In this document: piece after piece, positions 34,734 through 41,044 of the stretch
How positions within the stretch are numbered: position 1 is the first letter of the stretch
Layout: every line of letters starts with the position of its first letter
Assembly: GCA_018057705.1 (NCBI GenBank)
Contig: JAGPDF010000043.1
Span: 1-41,044, forward strand
Length of the DNA: 41,044 nt
Direction of reading: 5' to 3'
Source: Thermoanaerobaculia bacterium
Lineage (GTDB): Bacteria; Acidobacteriota; Thermoanaerobaculia; Multivoradales; JAGPDF01
Program-made: the position numbers and the translations under genes
Notes under the pieces: model-generated
The model's input: the letters and a program-made list of their open reading frames with translations, nothing else
Told to the model about the DNA's origin: nothing
Databases searched by the model: none

Positions 34734-35695
34734 GCCGCCGAGCCTATCCGGAAGCGCGCGGCGGCAGCGAGCGCGCGCCGGCTGGCCAGCACGGACGGCG
34801 GCGCGAAGGCCGCGAGCCGTGGCAGTGCGCCCGCCCAGCCGGCGACCACGCCCAGGGCGCGGGCGCCGTCGAAGCGCAGGCCGGCGCGGAGCAGATCGCG
34901 CAGATCGCGCGCCGCGAGGCGCGGCAGAGCGGAGGCGAACTCGCTGCCGAGCAGTCGCCGGAGTACCAGGAGCCGGTTGCGATGGATCGACCGCCAGCGG
35001 CCGAAGGGCGCGCGGCCGGCCGTCGCCTGGCCGGCATGCCGGGCGCATGCCGCGGGGACGCACCAGCTCTCCCACTCCGCCTCGCGCAACCGCACGGCGA
35101 GCTCGACGTCCTCGTAGTAGCTGCCGAGCCGCTCGTCGAAAAGGACCCCGGCGAGCGACTCGCGCCGGTAGAGGGCGGCGGTGGCCGAGACGCCGAAGAG
35201 CTCGAACGGCGCTGCGCTCGCTTCGGGCGGGGGCTCGCCCGCTCCGACCTGCACCGCCTGCCAGGCGCGGTTCCAGCCGATCCCGCAGCCTTCGACCTGT
35301 TCCGGACGGTCGAGCTCCAGGTGGACGCCCTGCACCGCAGCCGCGCGCGGTCGCCGGCCCAGCTCGCCGGCGAGCGCTGCGAGCCAGCCCGGCTCGACAA
35401 TGAGGTCGTCGTTGACGAGCGCGATGGCGGTGCTCCGCAGATCGGCGTGGACGAGTCCGAGATTGGCGGCGGCGGCGAAGCCGACCGGCTGCGGTAGCCT
35501 CAGGAGGCGCTCGCGCGGACGGTCGAGTGTCGGTGCGGGGACTGCGCCCTGGTGCACCCAGACCAGCTCCGCATCCTCGGTTGCGAGCTCGCGGCGCAGG
35601 GCGGCGAGCATCTCGTCCTGCCACGGCGAGTGCCCGAGCGAGGGCACGATGGCGGAGATGGCGGAGATGGCCGAGATCGGTCCGCTCAGCGCCAC
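34730..35695 (-). CDS. GT2 glycosyltransferase
   Basis: The 321-aa product is a third GT2 enzyme, more divergent. Its first beta strand is reduced to PISAISAISAIVPSLGHSPW. It keeps GFAAAANLGLVHADLRSTAI, the metal-site-like ALVNDDLIVEPGW, FELFGVSATAALYRRESLAG and YYEDVELAVRLREAEWESWC. The GTG at 35695 has GGAGG 4 nt upstream, within the preceding gene, and the two genes overlap by 10 nt. The repeated Ile-Ser-Ala near the start comes from a 9-bp tandem repeat. An alternative start further down would remove that repeat. Confidence 0.8.
   Translation of the reverse strand: MALSGPISAISAISAIVPSLGHSPWQDEMLAALRRELATEDAELVWVHQGAVPAPTLDRPRERLLRLPQPVGFAAAANLGLVHADLRSTAIALVNDDLIVEPGWLAALAGELGRRPRAAAVQGVHLELDRPEQVEGCGIGWNRAWQAVQVGAGEPPPEASAAPFELFGVSATAALYRRESLAGVLFDERLGSYYEDVELAVRLREAEWESWCVPAACARHAGQATAGRAPFGRWRSIHRNRLLVLRRLLGSEFASALPRLAARDLRDLLRAGLRFDGARALGVVAGWAGALPRLAAFAPPSVLASRRALAAAARFRIGSAA
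35648..35680 (-). repeat. 9-bp tandem repeat near the start of the third GT2 gene
   Basis: GATGGCGGA occurs twice exactly, followed by GATGGCCGA and a partial GATCGG, on the plus strand. It encodes ISAISAISAI on the minus strand. It is a third in-frame 9-bp array in the same operon with a different but related unit. Confidence 0.75.
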
Positions 35696-38007
35696 TCGAC
35701 CTCCGCCCGGTCGAGCACGAAGAACCCCGCCGCACCTGCGGGCGTCGAACCGGCGGCGCGGAAGCTCAGCGGCTCTCCGGCAGTGAATGCGAACGGCCCG
35801 GCGGCGAGCGTCTGCCAACCGAGCTCGCCGGCCGACACTACGGCCGGGTCGGCCGGCGAGGGCAGGTCCAGGGTCGCAACGAGCCTTTCGCCGGCGCGAA
35901 CCTCGAGGGCGAGCGCGGCTTGCGGCCCGGGGAACGGCGCGACCCGCAGAACGAGCCGGCAGGTGCTCCCGCCGGCGACCGGGACGACCGCGATCTCGGC
36001 CCCGGGCCGCAAGGCCCAGCCGCCGTCGAAACGTGTGCGATCGACGGTCCACCGTTCCGGGAAGAGCGCCCCGCCCCGGCGCGTCACCCAGGTGTCTTCG
36101 AACTCGATGCGCGCGGTCGGGAGCTTCTGGGCCGCGAGCAGGAGCGCGCTCCAGCCGAGAAGCAGCGAGAGCGCCGCGAGCGGCCAGGCGAAAGACGCCG
36201 CGCTGCTTCGCGCGCGAGGGCTCCGCCGGCCGGCGCCCCGCCAGCCGATCCCGAGGACGACGAGCGTCACGAAGAGCGGCACGATCCAGGTCGCTGGGCG
36301 TGTCCGGACCATGGAGGGAAAGAACCGCACGAAATCGACGGTCGAGCCCGCGGAGAGCTCGTCGAGAATCCGGCTGGAGCCGTCCGCCAGGCTGTAGGCC
36401 CAGGCCGGATGAACAAGGTAGATGAGCGCGAGCAGGGCGGAGAGCGCCGCGAGCACCGCGCCGAGCCACCGCAGGCCGAAAGCCGGGCGCCTCCGGGCCA
36501 GAAGCGGCGGCAGGAGCATCGCCAACGCCGGCAGCAGAACGACACCGTAGCGGAAGGGCGGCGACCAGCCGCCATACCATTCGCGGCGCATGCCGATCAG
36601 CAGGAGATAGGGCAGGAGGGCGACGAGCTCGGAGATCGGAGCCAGCCGGCCGGGGGGAGCGGCAACGACCGACTCCGCGGCGGGATCACGAGGCCGACTG
36701 TGACGCTGATGCCAGACGACGACAACCAGGGCCGGCAGGAGGAGGAGCCAGATCGGCGAGAGGGCGAAGAGACCGAACGCGACATCGAAGAACAGGCCGA
36801 AGTCACCGCGCACCTGGTCTCCCACCGGCACGGCGAAGATCGCGAGGTCGCTGCCGGCATACATGCGCAGCGGATTGCCGTAGCGCCAGAAGTTCCACAG
36901 CCCGAGGCCGAGGAGGGTCGCCGAGGCGAGCAGCAGGAGCTCGCGCCGCCGCCTGCCGGCGCCGCGCAAGCGGGCGATGGCCAGCGCGCCGAGCGGCACG
37001 GCGAGGGCGAGAAAGCGCAGTTTGAGCAGCGGCAGAGCGACGAGCGGCAGCGCGAGCGCGAGGAGCTCCCAGCGCGTCGTGGCCGACCTCGGCCCGGCCG
37101 ATCCCCGGCGGGCGGGGTCGAGCCGCACGAGCGAGCGGCAGATCAGGGCGACGAGCAGCGCGGCCGGGACCTCGACCCAGAACTGTCCGGCGAAGAGCAG
37201 GAGCGGGGGAGCGAAGGCGAGGATCATCCAGGCGGCGAGGAGGCCGCGAGGCCGGCGCGGATAGCAGGCTCGCGCCGCCTGCAGGCCGGCGGCTGCCGCG
37301 GCCGCGGCGAATGCCAGCATGCCGAGCTGGGCGCCGAACGGTCCCGCGAGGAGATAGAGCGGCGAGAGTGCGAGCGGCAGGAGGGCGCTGTGCCGGGAAT
37401 AGAACTCGGCGTTCGTCCCGGTCGGATCGCCGGGCTGAGGTTCGACCGGCACGGTCGTGAAGCTCCGCCAGGCCTGATCGCGGTACTCATCGGCGAGATC
37501 GACGTCCCCGTCTTCGGCGAGGCTGTGGGTGAGCAGAAGGTAGTAGGGCTCGTCGCCGTCGGGGGCGCGCGCCGTCGTCGTCCAGGGCCAGGCGAAGAGG
37601 TAGAGCGCCAGCGGCAGGGCGAAGAAGGGCCAGAGAGACGGCCCGGCTACCGAGCGCCGGAGGCGCACCGCGAGACGGAGGGTGCGGACGCCGGCCAGGA
37701 CGAGTCCACTGGCGGCGACGAGCTCCGACGAGCCCGGAACTCCCAGCGTGAAGTGCTGCAGCGCGAGCACGATCCAGCCCCCCCAGAGTCCGAGCTCCAA
37801 GGCGGAGGTTCGATCTCCCGCGGCGCGGCTGACCGACGCGAAGAGCGCGGCGACGACCGGCAGGACGACCACCATGCCGCGTACGCCGCCGAGCGGCAGT
37901 GCCGGCAGGAGGGCGGCGAGTGCGAAGCTCGCCGCCGAGGCTGCGAGAACCTGCCAGGCGGTGCGCTGCACCGGGTTCGGGTTGGGGCTCGCTCCGGCGG
38001 GGCTCAT
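35686..38007 (-). CDS. Multipass membrane protein, probable GT-C glycosyltransferase
   Basis: The roughly 773-aa protein has about a dozen hydrophobic helices. After the first helices comes a periplasmic loop with APDGDEPYYLLLTHSLAEDG, an acidic motif in the position where GT-C enzymes such as ArnT/PMT carry their catalytic acid. Further helices follow, then a C-terminal soluble all-beta region of roughly 130 residues (around ALRPGAEIAVVPVAGGSTCR to the end) that looks like a sugar-binding jelly roll. GT-C enzymes use polyprenyl-linked sugars on the outer face of the membrane. The assignment is structural inference, and no family motif is certain. It begins with an ATGA overlap with the preceding gene. 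Confidence 0.65.
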   Translation of the reverse strand: MSPAGASPNPNPVQRTAWQVLAASAASFALAALLPALPLGGVRGMVVVLPVVAALFASVSRAAGDRTSALELGLWGGWIVLALQHFTLGVPGSSELVAASGLVLAGVRTLRLAVRLRRSVAGPSLWPFFALPLALYLFAWPWTTTARAPDGDEPYYLLLTHSLAEDGDVDLADEYRDQAWRSFTTVPVEPQPGDPTGTNAEFYSRHSALLPLALSPLYLLAGPFGAQLGMLAFAAAAAAAGLQAARACYPRRPRGLLAAWMILAFAPPLLLFAGQFWVEVPAALLVALICRSLVRLDPARRGSAGPRSATTRWELLALALPLVALPLLKLRFLALAVPLGALAIARLRGAGRRRRELLLLASATLLGLGLWNFWRYGNPLRMYAGSDLAIFAVPVGDQVRGDFGLFFDVAFGLFALSPIWLLLLPALVVVVWHQRHSRPRDPAAESVVAAPPGRLAPISELVALLPYLLLIGMRREWYGGWSPPFRYGVVLLPALAMLLPPLLARRRPAFGLRWLGAVLAALSALLALIYLVHPAWAYSLADGSSRILDELSAGSTVDFVRFFPSMVRTRPATWIVPLFVTLVVLGIGWRGAGRRSPRARSSAASFAWPLAALSLLLGWSALLLAAQKLPTARIEFEDTWVTRRGGALFPERWTVDRTRFDGGWALRPGAEIAVVPVAGGSTCRLVLRVAPFPGPQAALALEVRAGERLVATLDLPSPADPAVVSAGELGWQTLAAGPFAFTAGEPLSFRAAGSTPAGAAGFFVLDRAEVEWR

Positions 38008-39296
38008 CGCTCGGTGGCCAGGAAGAAGATGGCGAGGCTGGTTTCGGCCGGCAGACCGGGGTGGCGTTCGAGCACCAGCTGCCGCGCGCCGAGCGCCTGC
38101 GGTAGCTCGAAACGGGCACGAGTCGTCTGACCGAGAAAGCGGCCGGCGCCGGGGATCCAGGAGATCCAGGGCTGCGGCGCCGGGCAGGCGAGCTGCGCCG
38201 CGACGTCGGATCGGCCGGCCGCCCATTCGGCGCTGTCCCGGCCGGCGACCAGGGCGCCGTTCCAGGGAGCCCGGGCCCCTTCCCGCCTGCCGCTCTCGTC
38301 CGGTTCTTCGGCGAGCGTGAGCGCGGCGATCTCCTGTCCGCAGGCGAGCGCGACGCCGTGGGTGAGATAGGAATCGACCACCAGCGATCCCACCGCGACG
38401 CCGGAGAGCTCGAGTGCCATGCGCGGCGAGGCCTGGGTCAGCACGACAGCGCGCTCCGAGAGGAGCCGCTCGGCCACCGGCCGGTCGAGCGACGCCACCG
38501 CGCCGAGCAACGTCGCAACGGGGGCGGCGCGCAGCCAGGGAAAGCTGCCGGCGAGGAGCGACGCCGCGGCGAACAGAACGAGGCCGCGGTGTGCGAGCCG
38601 CGCTCCGGCCTCGGATCCGAGGCCGGACGCAAGCCCCGCCGTGACGAAGACGAGCCCGACCCACCAGGGCTCCGCGGCGAGCTGCGGAGCGAGGAGAACG
38701 GCGAGCGCGACGGCGGTCGCCCTGCGGGGCGCGCCCGGTCCCTGACCCGTCGCGAGAAGCGCGGCGAGCGCCGCAGCGACTCCCGGCAGGAAGACGAGCA
38801 GGGCGAAGGTGGAAAGCGCCCGGCCCTCCACGCTTTCCACGTAGAGGCGGTGCCCGTGCAGCACGAGCGCCATCGCCAGCGCGAGCGCTGCGCAGGTGCG
38901 GAGTCGGGGGACCGGTCGGGCGGCGAGCTCGAGGCTGCCGAGGATGAGGACCGAGAGCGCGAGGAGCGCCGCCACGGCCGCCGGCCGCAAGCCACCCGAG
39001 GGCGGCACCGTGGCGACGAGCAGCGTCGCCGCGAGACCGAGTCCCACATGCACCGGCCGGCGCGCGGTGCCGAGGAGCGAAAGCGGTGCGAAGACGGCGG
39101 CGGCCCAGAACGCCAGAAAGAGGGTCTCCGCCGTGGCCGAAGAGCGCCCGGAGAGGGCCGGACCGAGCGTTGCGGCAAGGAGCATCGCCGCCGGCAGTGC
39201 CGTTCGAAGCGTGAGGTCGGCAAGCGTCGCAGGCCTCGGGCGCCGGGATCGCAGAGGCAGTCGCGCGCTCGAAGGGGGCGGCAAGGGCGGGCTCAT
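38004..39296 (-). CDS. Membrane protein of unknown function heading the glycan operon
   Basis: I do not recognise this 430-aa protein. After a basic N terminus (LPLRSRRPRP) come about eight hydrophobic helices in the first 270 residues, rich in Ala and Leu. About 150 residues of probably extracytoplasmic sequence follow, ending in beta-like strands (TRARFELPQALGARQLVLER). The soluble end recalls the C-terminal domain of the next protein, so they may act together in export, polymerisation or modification of the glycan. It could fill a polymerase- or flippase-like place, which the operon otherwise lacks, but no Wzx/Wzy motif is visible. It is the first gene of the minus-strand operon. Confidence 0.7.
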   Translation of the reverse strand: MSPPLPPPSSARLPLRSRRPRPATLADLTLRTALPAAMLLAATLGPALSGRSSATAETLFLAFWAAAVFAPLSLLGTARRPVHVGLGLAATLLVATVPPSGGLRPAAVAALLALSVLILGSLELAARPVPRLRTCAALALAMALVLHGHRLYVESVEGRALSTFALLVFLPGVAAALAALLATGQGPGAPRRATAVALAVLLAPQLAAEPWWVGLVFVTAGLASGLGSEAGARLAHRGLVLFAAASLLAGSFPWLRAAPVATLLGAVASLDRPVAERLLSERAVVLTQASPRMALELSGVAVGSLVVDSYLTHGVALACGQEIAALTLAEEPDESGRREGARAPWNGALVAGRDSAEWAAGRSDVAAQLACPAPQPWISWIPGAGRFLGQTTRARFELPQALGARQLVLERHPGLPAETSLAIFFLATER

Positions 39297-39451
39297 GGTC
39301 GGATCAAGAGTCGCTGTCGGCGCGGTAGCGGCACATGGGAGCGGAGATTCGCTTGCGATCCTAGCCTTTCGGGGTCGATCCGGCTGCGATCGATGCGGCT
39401 CACCGGAGTCTACGAGCGGGAAGGCGGGGCCGTTGATAAGCTTCGCGCACC
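39297..39451. other. Divergent intergenic region, glycan operon and serS
   Basis: This 155-nt region must hold the promoters of the minus-strand glycan operon and of plus-strand serS. On the minus strand GGCTAGGAT (plus 39358-39366) is a candidate extended -10. On the plus strand GATAAG, about 10 nt before the serS start, could be a weak -10. I see no T-box features: the region is too short, and no specifier-like structure is apparent. Confidence 0.4.
39358..39363 (-). promoter_or_regulatory. Candidate -10 element for the glycan operon
   Basis: TAGGAT on the minus strand, in the context GGCTAGGAT, lies about 60 nt upstream of the first gene of the operon. The same 9-mer pattern occurs before two other minus-strand genes. 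There is no convincing -35. Confidence 0.35.
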
Positions 39452-40732
<1,281 letters not shown>

Positions 40733-40770
40733 CGCAGGCCCCCACTGATTGCGTAGACTCAGCTGTAACA

Positions 40771-40890
40771 GGACCGTCCGGACGGGTCCGAGCGCAAGGC
40801 GGGCGCCCGAGGAGAGCGCGAGACGTACTTGGGTACGTTGAGCGATCGCCGAGGAAGTCCAACGCCGCGATCGGGCCCGGACTGACGGTC
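40771..40890 (+). repeat. Long quasi-palindrome between serS and tRNA-Ser
   Basis: Arms 40772-40828 and 40833-40890 are imperfect reverse complements folding about a TTGG loop. The apex is perfect (ACGTAC-TTGG-GTACGT) and so is the outer end (GACCGTC at 40772-40778 with GACGGTC at 40884-40890). The outermost 20 nt pair well, and the middle has internal loops. A second short palindrome, GTCCGGAC, lies at 40776-40783. It carries no gene. It may be an intergenic repeat of the species, a structured leader of the tRNA transcript or a serS terminator. No U tract follows the stem. Confidence 0.6.
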
Positions 40891-40900
40891 GTCTCGAAAA

Positions 40901-40990
40901 GGAGGGGTGGCGGAGTGGTCGATCGCGGCGGTCTTGAAAACCGCTGGGTCCTCACGGATCCCGGGGGTTCGAATCCCTCCCCCTCCGCCA
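40901..40990 (+). tRNA. trnS-UGA: tRNA-Ser(UGA)
   Basis: The 90-nt gene has acceptor arms GGAGGGG and CCCCTCC, discriminator G and an encoded CCA. The anticodon stem GCGGT/ACCGC (40928-40932 and 40940-40944) holds the 7-nt loop CTTGAAA with anticodon TGA at 40935-40937. A long variable arm typical of serine tRNAs follows, and the T arm contains GGTTCGAATCC. It would read UCN codons starting with UCA. It lies just downstream of serS on the same strand. Confidence 0.97.
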
Positions 40991-41044
40991 TGCTCCTCGC
41001 GTCGCGGCCTACTGCTGCGCCAGGACCCCGGTAGGCGCGCCGTT
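40991..41044 (+). other. Right edge beyond the tRNA
   Basis: The last 54 nt contain no gene, repeat or terminator that I can support. A tRNA 3' end can be an integration site, but no att-like repeat or integrase is visible. Confidence 0.3.

Noticed and set aside
35527-38130. An 867-codon open frame on the plus strand, rich in Arg, Glu and Gly
   Set aside because: It is antisense to the GT-C-like gene, whose hydrophobic helices explain the composition. No family motif is present.
39297-39451. T-box leader upstream of serS
   Set aside because: The space is only 155 nt, lacks the T-box core sequence, and a Gram-negative-type genome makes a T-box improbable.
40901-41044. Integration site of a mobile element at the tRNA
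   Set aside because: No integrase, no repeat of the tRNA 3' end and no mobile gene is visible in the remaining 54 nt.

Overview
The window is a GC-rich chromosomal segment of a Gram-negative-type bacterium, with about 32 tightly packed protein genes, one tRNA and very little intergenic DNA. No rRNA or other taxonomic marker is present, so the organism is an inference. The mix points to an Acidobacteriota-like organism (Thermoanaerobaculia is my best guess): a 14-blade propeller hybrid kinase, LiaF/LytTR regulation, a SUF operon with an Rrf2 regulator, a PSP1 protein next to an Hfq-like protein, a ChrR-type anti-sigma factor, and very high GC at third codon positions. GTG and TTG starts and 4-nt stop/start overlaps are common.

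Layout. (1) 230-3188, minus strand: a family 9 (heptosyltransferase-like) glycosyltransferase followed by recQ. (2) 3352-8163, plus: two LiaI/LiaF-like membrane proteins, a LytS-type histidine kinase, a LytTR response regulator and an ABC-2 exporter pair, which look like one envelope-sensing and export module. (3) 8186-9322: an AI-2E-family membrane protein. (4) 9395-15558: a SUF iron-sulfur operon, Rrf2 regulator-sufB-sufC-sufD-sufS-sufU. It has a recognisable promoter and a candidate operator. Between sufB and sufC lie two long hairpins that share a 35-nt core in opposite orientations. (5) 15668-19816: a very large propeller hybrid sensor kinase with two receiver-like domains. (6) 19875-22725: a DUF3108 protein, an exported Mn-type superoxide dismutase, an ECF sigma factor and a ChrR-like zinc/cupin anti-sigma factor, which read as an oxidative or photo-oxidative stress cluster. 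(7) 22797-26006: ispH, pta and purD. (8) 26185-29988: a PSP1/RicT-like protein, an Hfq-like protein, pdxA and a GAF-GAF-GGDEF diguanylate cyclase. (9) 30016-39296, minus: a seven-gene polysaccharide assembly operon comprising a sugar-phosphate transferase, a DUF1972 glycosyltransferase, three GT2 enzymes, a GT-C-like membrane protein and one unknown membrane protein. (10) 39452-40990, plus: serS followed by tRNA-Ser(UGA), with a long quasi-palindrome between them.

Most genes are conserved housekeeping or regulatory families. The parts that known families do not explain are the paired, mutually complementary hairpins inside the SUF operon, the 9-bp in-frame tandem repeats in two GT2 genes (including four iterated start codons), the serS/tRNA-Ser quasi-palindrome, and the two degenerate receivers on the orphan hybrid kinase. 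I saw no CRISPR array, insertion sequence, prophage or clear defence system.
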